A DNA stretch of 64,000 nt from Oscillospiraceae bacterium (GCA_017459865.1 JAFUCD010000020.1:62001-126000); one strand, 5' to 3'. Counted from the first letter of the stretch, positions 1 through 8,641 are shown. The notes: generated by a model from the letters alone, not told the origin. Numbers and translations are program-made.

Positions 1-24
1 TGCTATTGATTACATTTGTGAGTG

Positions 25-178
25 CCCGTAGGGGGAGGGGCTTGCCCCTCCCGGCGCTCCGAATTACGACGGATAAAACAATGTAAGGCGAATTCGCTGA
101 GTCTTCATCTCTGCGAATTCGCCTTAGATTTTGCGTTTTTTTCATTTCTGCCGCACGGGAGGGGCGAGCCCCTCCCCT
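25..178. repeat. MITE-like palindromic repeat, copy A
   Basis: Each end is a self-palindrome of the type GGGAGGGGCTTGCCCCTCCC (33-52, and 157-176 in the opposite sense). Between them is a central hairpin with arms AAGGCGAATTCGC (85-97) and its complement (113-125). Copies B (43030-43182) and C (13603-13742) have the same layout, with changed but still paired central arms. No reading frame is conserved, so this looks like a non-autonomous repeat. Confidence 0.8.
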
Positions 179-207
179 CAAGGTGTCGACAAAGTGTCGA
201 CACCTTG
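179..207. repeat. Perfect 12-bp inverted repeat (GTCGAC)
   Basis: Arms CAAGGTGTCGAC (179-190) and GTCGACACCTTG (196-207) are perfect complements with a 5-base loop. The hairpin directly abuts repeat copy A. It could be a terminator-like structure, but no U-run follows it. Confidence 0.6.
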
Positions 208-240
208 AGAGCGTCGCCAATATGTTTGCTGCGCAAACAG

Positions 241-278
241 AAAACTGTCTAAAAAGCTGACACTTTTCAGACAGTTTT
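241..278. terminator. Long A/T-flanked hairpin
   Basis: AAAACTGTCT (241-250) pairs with AGACAGTTTT (269-278), and the inner AAAAG/CTTTT bases extend the stem to about 15 bp. The U-rich 3' arm could end transcription on either strand. It is downstream of the minus-strand gene at 455-2041. Confidence 0.5.
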
Positions 279-374
279 CGGCGACAATGTATTGAAATCG
301 AGGCGGCCTTGCCCCTCGAGCTCCCCGCTGCTCTGTTTCATAAGTCAGCAGCATAGGTTTGTCTACAGTCTGAC

Positions 375-394
375 GGGAGGGGCGAGCCCCTCCC
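375..394. repeat. Solo end of the palindromic repeat family
   Basis: This 20-bp palindrome, GGGAGGGGCGAGCCCCTCCC, matches the right end of copy A and is followed by CCTACGG as in copies B and C. A degenerate left-end-like piece lies near 303-325. It looks like a decayed second copy next to copy A. Confidence 0.6.
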
Positions 395-454
395 CTACGG
401 GGGAAACCGGAACGGGCACTTTTTCACCGTGTCCTTATTTCATGTCTGTTTTTC

Positions 455-2041
455 TCATCCGATCGCCTGCACCTTATAGACGAAGGCGACGGAGCTGGTG
501 GTGTTTTCGGTGCGCTGGGTGAAGATGTCGTATTCCTCCCCGAACGTGAGCCATTCGCGCATGCGTCCGGCGAGATTTTGCTGCTGCGCCTGCGAGAGAC
601 TGTCCAGCGCGGAATACTTTGACGCCACGCCGAGGATTGTCTGCAGCCCGCCGGTGATGTTCGCGTTCTGCAGCACGGCGAGATCATCGAACACGGCGCG
701 GTTTTCCTCCAGCAGGGCGATGATGCCGCGCAGCTGCGTGATCGTCTCCGGCAGCTGGTCCACCGACGCCTGCACCGCCGGGTCCGCGAGATCCGCGCGG
801 AGCGAATCGAACGTCGGCGTGAGCGCGAGCGCGTCCTCCGTCACGGTCACGAGATCGCGCGCCTCGGCGTCGATCAGCGAGATGAGATCCACCAACTGCT
901 GGAACAGGTCGCAGTCCACGAGCGCCTGCAGACGCTCGGTGTCGACCGCCTCCAGATCCGTCAGCAGCAGCTTCAGCGCCGCGAGATTTTCCTCCGTCAC
1001 ATAGCCCGAGAGCGTGTCCAGCAGCGCCTTGTTCGCGTCATACAGCAGCGCCGCCTGCGTCACCGCGTCCATGAGGCTTTGGATCTTGTCCATGTCGCCG
1101 TAGAGCATCTGCACGAGCCCCTGCAGATCCATGCCCGAAAAGGCGTTCATCACGGTCTCGAGATCGGCGAAGATCTGCTTGATGCCCTCCAGCCCCTCGC
1201 CCAGATCGCCGCTGGTGAAGGCGTCCACGGACGAGAACGGCACGGCGGCGAACATCATGTTGCCGAGGGCGAAGTCTTTGACGTCCGCCGTGATCGTATA
1301 GCTGCCGGAGCCCATCTCCGCGCTCAGCAGCGGCAGCCCCAGCGCCGAGATGCCCAGACTTTCCTCCATGCCCGGCACGCCCATCATCAGGATGATCCGG
1401 TGCGCGCCGTCGCCCAGCACCGCGCCGTTGGAGACCTCCACGTTCTCAAAGCCCTCCTCCGGCAGGAGCATCCCGCCGACGAGCAGCATCGGGCACGTGA
1501 GCTGATAGCCCTGTCCGTTCACGGTCACGGGCTTGACGAGCGTGTTCTCCGCCGTCACGGTCACGGACAGCCTGCCGCTTTTCCCCGCGAGCTCGGCGGG
1601 GGAGACGCGCTCGCCGTCAAGCGCATAGTCGAGCGTGAAGCGGATCGGCGGCGTGCCGTCCGACTTGCCGCTGTAGTACAGATCCGTGCTCTCCATGTTC
1701 CAGTAGAGCCGGTCGTTCGCCCGCTCGGGCGTCTCGCCGGTCTTCACGTCTGTGATGTCGGTCAGATCGCTCGCGTCCTCCACGCGCGTCTGCGGCAGCT
1801 CCGTGTGCAGGTGGTCGGAGACGTTCACCTGCTGCACCGTGCCGTCGGCGGCGAGATTCACGTATACGGTCTCGGCCTTTGAAAGCGGGGCGTCGGAGGT
1901 CTGCGTGCTTTGCACGACGCGCGCCTCGCGCGTATAGACCTGCGTCGCCTCGGTCAGCACCGTGCCGGGGCTGAGACTCACAAGCAGCATCGCCGCCATG
2001 AGCGCGACCGCGAGCAGCCGCTTTCCGATGGTCCTATGCAT
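455..2041 (-). CDS. Secreted helical protein coupled to MMPL exporter
   Basis: A 528-residue exported protein. Residues 8-24 form a signal peptide (RLLAVALMAAMLLVSLSPG). The middle is rich in Leu/Ala/Asp/Glu heptads (about 270-490), suggesting long helices or coiled coil. I do not recognise a named domain, although the layout recalls extracellular parts of YhgE/Pip-type proteins. The start codon overlaps the last 8 bases of the upstream MMPL gene, so the two are translationally coupled and probably act together. I infer a periplasm-like or wall-side partner of the exporter. No catalytic motif is visible. Confidence 0.8.
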   Translation of the reverse strand: MHRTIGKRLLAVALMAAMLLVSLSPGTVLTEATQVYTREARVVQSTQTSDAPLSKAETVYVNLAADGTVQQVNVSDHLHTELPQTRVEDASDLTDITDVKTGETPERANDRLYWNMESTDLYYSGKSDGTPPIRFTLDYALDGERVSPAELAGKSGRLSVTVTAENTLVKPVTVNGQGYQLTCPMLLVGGMLLPEEGFENVEVSNGAVLGDGAHRIILMMGVPGMEESLGISALGLPLLSAEMGSGSYTITADVKDFALGNMMFAAVPFSSVDAFTSGDLGEGLEGIKQIFADLETVMNAFSGMDLQGLVQMLYGDMDKIQSLMDAVTQAALLYDANKALLDTLSGYVTEENLAALKLLLTDLEAVDTERLQALVDCDLFQQLVDLISLIDAEARDLVTVTEDALALTPTFDSLRADLADPAVQASVDQLPETITQLRGIIALLEENRAVFDDLAVLQNANITGGLQTILGVASKYSALDSLSQAQQQNLAGRMREWLTFGEEYDIFTQRTENTTSSVAFVYKVQAIG

Positions 2042-4127
2042 GTGTCTCAGCCTCCTTTGGCATGCGCCAGTTTTTTGTCGTTTTGGAGATCACGCCCTCG
2101 CAGATACACAGCAGCGGGGCGAGGAAGATAAGGATCACGATCTCGCTGATGATCGCGCCGCGGGCGAGCAGCGCGCACATGCCCTTGGCGATGTAGATGT
2201 CGCACACGAGATACACGCCGAACGTCGCCGCGAAGAACACCGCCGCGCTCTGGAACACGCTCTTCATCGTCGTCGCGGCGGCGACGCGGATCGCCTCGGT
2301 CTTGGTCGCGCGCAGCCCAAGCTCCTCCTGGAACCGCGTCGTGAGCAGGATCGCGTAGTCCACCGTCGCGCCCAGCTGCACGCAGTTGACCACGGTCGGG
2401 TCGACGAACGAGGCCGTCTTGCCCAGCAGCGCCGAGATCGCGAGATTCATCCAGATCGCAAGCTCGATCGAGAGCACCAATATCACCGGCAGCGAGATCG
2501 ACTTGAACACGATGGCGATCAGGATGAAGATCGCGGCGATGCTCGTCACCGCCGTCACGGCAAAGTCGATGTCCGTCGTGTCAATGAGTCCCTGCGTCAC
2601 GGCGCCCTCGCCCGTGATGAGCGCGGTCGGGTCGGCCTCGGAGACGATCGCCTCCATCTCGCGCAGCTGCGCGGTCATCTCCGGCGTCGCGGGGGAGTAT
2701 TCGCTGTTGACCATCATCAGCTGCCTGCCGTTTTGCTTGCACAGGGCGAGGATCTCGTCGGGCAGGATGTCGCCCGGGATCGCGGGTCCGACGACGGCGT
2801 TGTACGCCAGCACGAGCGAGATCCCGTCGAGCTTGCCCAAGTCGCGCTCCATGTCCATGACGGTCTGCGCGGGCAGCGCGTCGTCGAAGATCACGAACTG
2901 CGTGCTCGCCATGTTGAAGTCCTCCTTCATCCGGTGCAGCCCCTCGATGCTGGGCAGATAATCCGGCAGCGCGCGGTCCATGGCGTAGTATTTCGGCAGC
3001 CCCCGCTGCGTCAGATACGCGGGCGCGAGCAGCACCAGAAAGAGGATCGCGAGCCCCCGGCGGTGCCGCGTGACGAAGCGGCTTGCCCCCGAGAAGTCCG
3101 GGATGAGGCTCCTGTGCCGATAGCGCAGGAGCAGCTGCTCCGTCAGCAGCAGGATCGCCGGCAGCACGAAGATGACCGTCAGCACGCCGAAGACGACGCC
3201 CTTGGCCATCACGAAGCCGATGTCGAAGCCGAGCTTCAGCTTCATGAAGCACAGCGCCGCGAAGCCGAACACCGTGGTCAGCGAGCTGCCCGCGAGGGCG
3301 GTGAAGCTCTTGGTCACCGCCGCCGCCATGGCCTCCTCGCGCGTGGCGTAGTGCGACTTTTCCTCGTGGTAGCGGTCGATCAGGAAGATGGAATAGTCCA
3401 TCGTTACGCCCAGCTGCAGCACCGCCGCGATGCATTGCGTGATGAAGCTGATCGAGCCCATGAAGAAGTTCGTGCCCATGTTGTACAGGACCGCGATGCC
3501 GAGCGCCGCGAGGATCACGAGCGGCTGCAGCCAGCTCTCCATTGTCAGCGCCATCACCCCCAGCGCCAGCGCCACCGCGATCGCGATGTACAGCGGCGCT
3601 TGTGTGTCGGCGATCGCCTTCGTGTCCTCCACGATCGCGGACAGGCCGCTTACGAATTCGTTTTCCCGCAGCAGCGCCTTGATGTCGTGCACCGCGTCCA
3701 TCAGCGTGTCGGCGTCGGCCGCGGGATCATACTGCACGAGCATCATCGTGTCCGTGCCGTCCGCGCTGTAGAAGATGTCGCGGATCATGTCCGGCAGGAT
3801 GTCCGCCGGAACGGAGATGTCCGTGATGGAGTCGAGCCAGATCACCGCGCCCACGCCCGGCACCGCCTCGATCTTTTCCTTCAGCGAGACGGTGTCCCGC
3901 GCCGCGCCGTCCTCCACGATCACGACGGAGATGCCCGCCGTGTGGAACGTCTCGTCCAGCTCCCGCTCGCCCTGCACCGAGGGCAGATCGTCCGGGAGAT
4001 AGGAAAGGATATCATAATTCACGCGCGTGCAGAGAAAGCCGATCGCCGCCGGGATCAAAAGCAGCAGGGCAAACAGCAGCACCGTCTTCGGGTGCTTTGC
4101 CTCCCAGAGTGCGATCCTACGCATCAT
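2034..4127 (-). CDS. MMPL/RND-family exporter
   Basis: A 697-residue membrane protein with the internal duplication of the RND superfamily: TM1 at about residues 12-32, a large outer loop, a block of about five helices, then a second helix, loop and helix block. Motifs such as GVTMDYSIFLIDRYHEE and GATVDYAILLTTRFQEE show the repeated central-helix Asp (GxxxDY) typical of MMPL/SSD transporters. The start was set at 4127 because GGAGG lies 8 bases before it; an upstream ATG at 4226 has no ribosome binding site and falls inside the promoter. Members export lipids, drugs or peptides; the substrate here is unknown. It is followed in overlap by the secreted partner. Confidence 0.9.
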   Translation of the reverse strand: MMRRIALWEAKHPKTVLLFALLLLIPAAIGFLCTRVNYDILSYLPDDLPSVQGERELDETFHTAGISVVIVEDGAARDTVSLKEKIEAVPGVGAVIWLDSITDISVPADILPDMIRDIFYSADGTDTMMLVQYDPAADADTLMDAVHDIKALLRENEFVSGLSAIVEDTKAIADTQAPLYIAIAVALALGVMALTMESWLQPLVILAALGIAVLYNMGTNFFMGSISFITQCIAAVLQLGVTMDYSIFLIDRYHEEKSHYATREEAMAAAVTKSFTALAGSSLTTVFGFAALCFMKLKLGFDIGFVMAKGVVFGVLTVIFVLPAILLLTEQLLLRYRHRSLIPDFSGASRFVTRHRRGLAILFLVLLAPAYLTQRGLPKYYAMDRALPDYLPSIEGLHRMKEDFNMASTQFVIFDDALPAQTVMDMERDLGKLDGISLVLAYNAVVGPAIPGDILPDEILALCKQNGRQLMMVNSEYSPATPEMTAQLREMEAIVSEADPTALITGEGAVTQGLIDTTDIDFAVTAVTSIAAIFILIAIVFKSISLPVILVLSIELAIWMNLAISALLGKTASFVDPTVVNCVQLGATVDYAILLTTRFQEELGLRATKTEAIRVAAATTMKSVFQSAAVFFAATFGVYLVCDIYIAKGMCALLARGAIISEIVILIFLAPLLCICEGVISKTTKNWRMPKEAETHA

Positions 4128-4181
4128 CCGCCGCGCCTCCTTTCCTGCAGGTGAATTTCCGAAAAACGGCATAATACGCCG

Positions 4182-4249
4182 AATGGTAAACATAATTGTA
4201 ACATATATTTTTAATATGTCAACCATTTTGTTATAATTTTGTTACCATT
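4182..4249 (-). promoter_or_regulatory. MMPL promoter inside a large inverted repeat
   Basis: On the minus strand TTGACA (4222-4217) and TACAAT (4200-4195) are 16 bases apart. Two arms, AATGGTAAACATAATTGTAA (from 4182) and AATGGTAACAAAATTATAAC (minus strand, from 4249), flank and overlap the two promoter boxes. This is the arrangement expected of a dimeric repressor operator of TetR or MarR type, but no such regulator gene is adjacent. Confidence 0.7.
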
Positions 4250-4278
4250 TGAGGAAATTGTGCGGATGCGCAGAGATG

Positions 4279-4321
4279 AAAAAACCCACCCGCCGGGGAC
4301 GCATCCCGGCGGGTGGGTTTT
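4279..4321. terminator. Bidirectional intrinsic terminator
   Basis: AAAACCCACCCGCCGGG pairs with CCCGGCGGGTGGGTTTT around a 7-base loop. On the minus strand the stem runs into a T-run, so it ends the yitT-like transcript; the A-run on the other side makes it usable from both directions. Confidence 0.9.
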
Positions 4322-4331
4322 CTGGCTGCGC

Positions 4332-5222
4332 TTACGCCTGCAGCTCAGGCGTCTCGACGCGCGCGGCGGTGAAGCCTCTGCCGCGCACCTCGTTGATGTG
4401 CGTGATCGTGATGAACGCCATGGGGTCGACGCCGTGGATCATCTGCGTGGCGTTGTAGAGCTTGCGCTGCGGGATCACGCACAGCACGCCCTTCTGCTCC
4501 TGACGCAGTCGCCCGGTCTCGATGAAGGTCATCGTCACGCCCGCCTCCAGCTCGTTCAAGAGCATCCGGCGGATGTCCTCATAGCGCTCCGAGACCACGA
4601 AGAGCTGGATCTGCGCTTTGCCGAGGATCATGGCCTTGTCGAGGATGATCGTCTCCAGTACGAGCACGAGGATGCCGAGCAGGGTCTGCTCCGAGGAGGA
4701 GAACAGCGCCTGCCCGCCGACGATGATGAAGTCGCCGAGCCACACGAAGATCGCCACCGGCAGATGCAGCCAATGCGCCATGACGAGATTCAGCACGTCC
4801 ATGCCGCCGGTCGAGGAGCCGACGCGCATCACGAGTCCCAGCGCCGCGCCCATCAGACAGCCCGCGAAGATTGCCGCGAGCACGGGATCCGCCGTGAGCC
4901 GGTCGATGCCCGGGATGCGCTGGAAAAAACCCAGCATCACGGGGTAGACCACCGAGCTTGCCACCGTCGTGAGAAAGAATTTCTTCCCCAGCACGATCAG
5001 CCCCAGCAACAGCAGCAGCAGGTTCAAAATCAGGATCAGCAGCGAAACGTCCAGTCCCGGGATCAGCTTGCTCAGCACGATGCCGATGCCGGTCGTGCCG
5101 CCCATGATGATGTCGTGCGGGATGATGAACGCCGCCACCAGAAACGCCAGCAGCGCGTTGCCCGCGAGCATGCACAGCGTCGTCACGAGAAATTTTTTCT
5201 GCTTCGTGTCATAAGGCTTCAT
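4332..5222 (-). CDS. YitT family membrane protein (DUF161 + DUF2179)
   Basis: A 296-residue protein. About five membrane segments fill residues 12-180 (for example LCMLAGNALLAFLVAAFIIP and LILNLLLLLLGLIVLG), with the family signature GGTTGIGIVLSK near residue 50 and GSSTGGMDVL near 140. The C-terminal soluble DUF2179 domain (about 215-290) ends in the MAFITITHINEVRGRGF type. The start at 5222 is chosen because GGAGG lies 8 bases upstream; the longer frame runs back into the leader hairpin. YitT proteins are membrane proteins of unknown, possibly transport, function. The gene is monocistronic with its own promoter and leader terminator. Confidence 0.93.
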   Translation of the reverse strand: MKPYDTKQKKFLVTTLCMLAGNALLAFLVAAFIIPHDIIMGGTTGIGIVLSKLIPGLDVSLLILILNLLLLLLGLIVLGKKFFLTTVASSVVYPVMLGFFQRIPGIDRLTADPVLAAIFAGCLMGAALGLVMRVGSSTGGMDVLNLVMAHWLHLPVAIFVWLGDFIIVGGQALFSSSEQTLLGILVLVLETIILDKAMILGKAQIQLFVVSERYEDIRRMLLNELEAGVTMTFIETGRLRQEQKGVLCVIPQRKLYNATQMIHGVDPMAFITITHINEVRGRGFTAARVETPELQA

Positions 5223-5244
5223 GGTCGTATCCTCCGTTGCGCCC

Positions 5245-5305
5245 CCAAGAAAAAACCCGCCCGGAACATGAGAGCCAGTAATGATCTCATGCCCGGACGG
5301 AGTCA
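5245..5305 (-). terminator. Terminator-like hairpin in the yitT leader
   Basis: Between the promoter at 5329-5357 and the start codon at 5222, the minus-strand leader contains CCGTCCGGGCATGAGA pairing with TCTCATGTTCCGGGCGG, followed by TTTTTT. A strong intrinsic terminator inside the 5' leader suggests attenuation. I recognise no known riboswitch class. A 23-codon frame starting inside the stem (ATGAGATCATTA) ends in TGA overlapping the yitT ATG, but it has no ribosome binding site. Confidence 0.65.
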
Positions 5306-5328
5306 GGGATGTCTTTTCGGTTGGGTTT

Positions 5329-5357
5329 AGTATAGCACGATCCGGGGAAGATGGCAA
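5329..5357 (-). promoter_or_regulatory. Promoter of yitT-like gene
   Basis: On the minus strand TTGCCA (5357-5352) and TATACT (5334-5329) are separated by 17 bases. Transcription would start about 100 bases before the yitT start codon. Confidence 0.75.
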
Positions 5358-5396
5358 GCCCTCGCGGAAAAATTCAGAGTCTCCGGCGCTGTCGCG

Positions 5397-5993
5397 TCAG
5401 TTGAAGCTGTGCGGGTTCGGATAGGCGTCGGGGCTGGTGGAGTAGCCGTTGTTATACTTCACGGTGACATACTGGGTCTCGTCCCCGTCGACGAGCTTGA
5501 CATAGCAGATCCCGTCTTCAAACCGATCCGTGATCTCCATTGCATGACTGCGCCAGTAGACCCAGACAGTGCCGTCATCCTGGTATTCCACGTCCGGCAT
5601 GTCGAGCTGCTCGAGGATCTCCTCCTCCGTGAGCGGACGCTCTCTGCCGAATCCCTCGTATGCGATACCGCCGCCCTCCATCTCGTGGGTCTCGCCGTTC
5701 GCGTCCTCATAGGTGAGCGTGTAGGACGCGGTGTTCCCGTCCTGCTGAAGATCGAGCACGGCGTTGGTCTGGTCGCCGTGCATCCAGATCTGCACGGTGC
5801 GTCGGATGCCGCCGATGTTCGCGGCGTAGGCGGTCGCCGCCAGTGCGGCAACGAGCACCACGGCCGCGACGAGCACGGTCAGACGCGGGATATGTCTGCG
5901 TTTTCCTTCGTTCATGGTCTGTACCTCCGTCAGAAAGTCGCCGGAGGCGTGAAGCGCGGAAAAGGTCCGCTGGTAGCGTTCTTTATTCGTCAT
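5397..5993 (-). CDS. Probable membrane anti-sigma factor
   Basis: A 198-residue protein with a short cytosolic N-terminus (1-36), one membrane helix (about 37-58, LTVLVAAVVLVAALAATAYA) and an extracellular domain of about 140 residues rich in Glu, Asp and Tyr. Its ATG overlaps the end of the ECF sigma gene by 11 bases, the usual sigma/anti-sigma arrangement in Clostridia. I see no HxxxCxxC zinc motif, so it is not a ZAS-type anti-sigma. I infer that the N-terminal segment holds the sigma factor at the membrane. Confidence 0.75.
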   Translation of the reverse strand: MTNKERYQRTFSALHASGDFLTEVQTMNEGKRRHIPRLTVLVAAVVLVAALAATAYAANIGGIRRTVQIWMHGDQTNAVLDLQQDGNTASYTLTYEDANGETHEMEGGGIAYEGFGRERPLTEEEILEQLDMPDVEYQDDGTVWVYWRSHAMEITDRFEDGICYVKLVDGDETQYVTVKYNNGYSTSPDAYPNPHSFN

Positions 5994-6465
5994 CGTTCCA
6001 TTCCTCCGTCAGCGTGGTTTTCAGGAGCGCGCGGGCGCGGCTGAGCTGGCTTTTCACGGTGCCGGGGCGGCGGTGCAGGAGGTCGGCGATCTCGTTGATC
6101 GCGTATTCCTCGTAGTAAAACAGGTGGATCACGGCGCGGTATTTTTCCGGCAGCCGCATCACGGCGTCAAAAAGATCCCGGTCCTCCGACTGCTCGAACG
6201 TGAGCGTGTCGCGAAAGGTCTCCCATGCGACCTCGTTTTTCCGCCGGTGCGCTGCGGCAAGATCCTTTGCGCGGTTCATCGCCACGCGCAGCAGCCATGC
6301 CTTCAGATGCGCCTCGCTCATGAACTCCGGCGCGCGGGTGTGATATTTCAGAAACGTGTCCTGCACCACGTCGTCAGCGTCTGTACCGCTGCGGCAGACG
6401 CTGAACGCCGCGCGGAACACCGCGTCTCCATAGCGCCGGAACGCCTCCTCTATCGTCAGCTTCAT
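5983..6465 (-). CDS. ECF-type RNA polymerase sigma factor
   Basis: A 160-residue sigma-70 family protein. Region 2 is at about residues 8-75 (DADDVVQDTFLKYH and AWLLRVAMNRAKD), and region 4 at about 100-155 (LPEKYRAVIHLFYYEEYAINEIADLL, then RPGTVKSQLSRARALLK). There is no region 3, as in ECF factors. It directs RNA polymerase to a small regulon and is normally held by the overlapping downstream anti-sigma gene. A weak ECF-like upstream element (GAAGGAACCTTC) lies near 6485-6496, suggesting autoregulation, but this is tentative. Confidence 0.95.
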   Translation of the reverse strand: MKLTIEEAFRRYGDAVFRAAFSVCRSGTDADDVVQDTFLKYHTRAPEFMSEAHLKAWLLRVAMNRAKDLAAAHRRKNEVAWETFRDTLTFEQSEDRDLFDAVMRLPEKYRAVIHLFYYEEYAINEIADLLHRRPGTVKSQLSRARALLKTTLTEEWNDDE

Positions 6466-6520
6466 GGTGTCGCTCCTTGCTTCTTGAAGGTTCCTTCACC
6501 CTAAATACGATCAAAAGCGG

Positions 6521-6560
6521 AAAAAGGTTGCGCGGGCAGCAAAAAAAGTGCAGCCCGCGC
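6521..6560 (-). terminator. Likely intrinsic terminator of the acetyltransferase gene
   Basis: GCGCGGGC pairs with GCCCGCGC around a loop containing seven A residues. On the minus strand the stem is followed by AACCTTTTT. It lies just after the stop codon of the gene at 6567-7637. Confidence 0.6.
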
Positions 6561-6566
6561 GAACCG

Positions 6567-7637
6567 TCATATCCATTCTTTTGCCATCAGGACGTATGCT
6601 GTCTCGTGCGTTTTCAGCACGCGGCAGAGGTCGCCCGGGACCTCGCCGTCGCGGATCGGCGCCGTGACGCTCTTGGCGTTTTTGCGCTGCAGCTCCTGCC
6701 GCAGCAGCTCCGTAAGCGCGCTGCCGAGCCCCGCGTGCTCCGGCGCGACGCCCATGTACGGAATGACGTATTCCCCCGGCGCGCGGCGCATGCGGAGCAG
6801 CGCCGCCGTGTCCCGCAGCGACCGGTCCCGGGCTGCAAGCGCGCCGTAGTTCGGGATGCAGACCGCGCAGGCGGCGAGCGCGCCGTGATAGTACACGAGC
6901 TTCACCATCTCGTGGTCGAGCACATACCGCAGCGGGGAAAAGAGCGTCACGAACTGCCGCTCCGTGATCTCCTGAAAGCCGGGAAGATCGCTGTACAGCC
7001 GCGTCAGCAGGGCGCAGATGTCCCGCAGGCTGTCATCGAAGGTGCGCAGCGTGATCGTGCGGAAGTCATAGCCCGCCGCGCGGGCTGCCTCCAGCCGCCG
7101 CACGGCCTCTTCGCGCACATCGGCGTCGGTCGGCACGCGCATGTGGTGGGAAACGTAACGGTCCGTCACGCGAAAGCCGCACGCCTCCCACAGGCGCGGA
7201 TAGTAGGCCATGTTGTTCGGCTCACCGGTGTAATACTCCCGGAAGTTCGAGATCTTGAAGCGGCTGCCGAGCCAGAACGAGGCGCTGCAGGGACCCACGA
7301 GACGGCTGCGGCCAAAGAGCTTCGCCTTCTCCGCCGCGGCGCCCAGCACGAGCGCGGCGGCGTCGGGGGCGTCCTCGCTCTCAAAGAACCCGACGTAGCC
7401 GTTTTCGTCGCCGGGGCAAAGCGCGAGCATACAGCGCGCGGCGCTCTGGTCGTTTTCGTCCAGCGCCAGAAACGGGTATACGGCGAGGTCCGCGCTCAGC
7501 GGATGCTCGCCGCACAGGAGCGCTGTCAGCTCCGCGCGGTCCTGCGTGCGCCGCTCGGGCGGATACAGCCCCTCCGGCAGCGCGAGAAAGCGCCGGCGGA
7601 GACAGAAGTCGTTTTCAGAGTAGAGAGTGTAGCGCAT
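6567..7637 (-). CDS. GNAT family N-acetyltransferase
   Basis: A 356-residue cytosolic protein. The N-terminal half has the layout of a GNAT-like half domain (FVGPC-like stretch RLVGPCSASFWLGSRFK near 125). The C-terminal half (about 240-350) carries the acetyl-CoA loop region MGVAPEHAGLGSALTELLRQEL, a variant of the R/Q-x-x-G-x-G/A motif. The start at 7637 was chosen because GGAAGGA precedes it; the upstream extension has no ribosome binding site. The acceptor is unknown. Two-lobed GNATs of this size act on amines or amino acids. Confidence 0.8.
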   Translation of the reverse strand: MRYTLYSENDFCLRRRFLALPEGLYPPERRTQDRAELTALLCGEHPLSADLAVYPFLALDENDQSAARCMLALCPGDENGYVGFFESEDAPDAAALVLGAAAEKAKLFGRSRLVGPCSASFWLGSRFKISNFREYYTGEPNNMAYYPRLWEACGFRVTDRYVSHHMRVPTDADVREEAVRRLEAARAAGYDFRTITLRTFDDSLRDICALLTRLYSDLPGFQEITERQFVTLFSPLRYVLDHEMVKLVYYHGALAACAVCIPNYGALAARDRSLRDTAALLRMRRAPGEYVIPYMGVAPEHAGLGSALTELLRQELQRKNAKSVTAPIRDGEVPGDLCRVLKTHETAYVLMAKEWI

Positions 7638-7798
7638 GTCGGTCCTTCCTGTTGGTGCAAAATGATGGTGCCGGAGAAATTGTATCATTCGGAAGGCCGG
7701 ATGACAAGGCGTGTTTTCATTCTGTTGAAAGCCGCGCTTGTCGAAACGGCTCCGGGCAGGTATAATAGAGAAAAGCAAACGACAAGGAGAAGATCGTG

Positions 7799-8641
7799 AT
7801 GTCTGATTCTACGAACGCCCTGCGGCCCGAAGACTATACCGAGCCCGCCTGCCCGCTGTGCATGGACCCGCCGGGAACGGAGCGCACCGTCGACCCCATC
7901 CCGCAGCAGCGCGTGGTGCAGAAGCTCGACGACTATATGAGCCGCCGGGACTATGCCGGCGCGGAGCGGCATCTGCTCTATTGGCTGAGTGAGGCAGAGC
8001 GCGGGAACGATCTGCGCGGCGAGCTTCTGGTGCGCAACGAGCTCATCGGGCACTACCGCAAGGTGGGCAAGCGCGGCCCCGCCTTTGAGCACGCCGAGCG
8101 CGCGCTGCAGCTGCTGGACGTGCTGGAGCTCGCGGGCGGCGTCAGCGCCGGGACGACGTATGTCAACGCCGCGACCGCCTGCTCCGCCTTCGGCGAGCAC
8201 CAGCGGGCGCTGGAGCTGTTCGAGCGCGCCAGGGCCGTCTATGAGGCGGACGACCGCACGCAGAAGCATCTGCTGGGCGGGCTATACAACAACATGGGGC
8301 TCTGCTGCGTCGCGCTCGGGCGCTGTGACGAGGCGTTCGGGCTGTATGAAAAGGCGATGGACGCGATGGGCGCGGTCGCCTATGGCGTGCTCGAGCAGGC
8401 GATCACATGTCTGAACATGGCCGACGCCGTCTCGGCGCGCGACGGGCTGGAGGCGGGGGAGCGCGAGATTTTCGCGCTGCTCGACCGGGCGTACGACCTG
8501 CTGCACACGCCGGACGTACCGCACAACGGGTATTATGCCTTCGTGTGCGAAAAGTGCGCGCCGACGTTCTCGTATTACGGCTACTTCCTCGCGGCGCAGG
8601 AGCTGGAGCAGGAGGCGAAGGAGATCTATGAACGGCCTTGA
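7799..8641 (+). CDS. Tetratricopeptide repeat protein
   Basis: A 280-residue soluble protein of TPR-like helical pairs: RDYAGAERHLLYWLSEAE (about 48-65), GPAFEHAERALQLLDVL (about 90-108), GEHQRALELFERARAVYE (about 130-147) and GRCDEAFGLYEKAMDAMG (about 172-189). The ATG at 7799 has AAGGAG nine bases upstream; a GTG directly before it is possible. Its last codons overlap the start of the DUF4037 gene by 14 bases, so the two are one unit. TPRs mediate protein contacts; the partner is probably the DUF4037 protein. Confidence 0.88.
   Translation: MSDSTNALRPEDYTEPACPLCMDPPGTERTVDPIPQQRVVQKLDDYMSRRDYAGAERHLLYWLSEAERGNDLRGELLVRNELIGHYRKVGKRGPAFEHAERALQLLDVLELAGGVSAGTTYVNAATACSAFGEHQRALELFERARAVYEADDRTQKHLLGGLYNNMGLCCVALGRCDEAFGLYEKAMDAMGAVAYGVLEQAITCLNMADAVSARDGLEAGEREIFALLDRAYDLLHTPDVPHNGYYAFVCEKCAPTFSYYGYFLAAQELEQEAKEIYERP

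Larger units (their letters stand above)
1..454. other. Gene-free stretch with palindromic repeats
   Basis: No convincing gene is seen here. The stretch holds one full copy of the bipartite palindromic repeat described below (25-178), a perfect 12-bp hairpin centred on GTCGAC (179-207), a long A/T-rich hairpin (241-278) and a lone repeat end (375-394). Open frames across it are translations of the palindromes. It lies downstream of the gene at 455-2041, so the hairpins may end that transcript. Confidence 0.7.

Noticed and set aside
1962..4154. 730-codon open frame on the plus strand
   Set aside because: It is antisense to the MMPL gene, Arg/His-rich, without a ribosome binding site or domain. 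The minus strand encodes a recognisable exporter.
6478..6500. ECF promoter of the sigma gene at 5983
   Set aside because: GAAGGAACCTTC resembles an ECF -35, but a matching -10 would put the start site at the ATG itself, leaving no leader, so it was not listed as a promoter.
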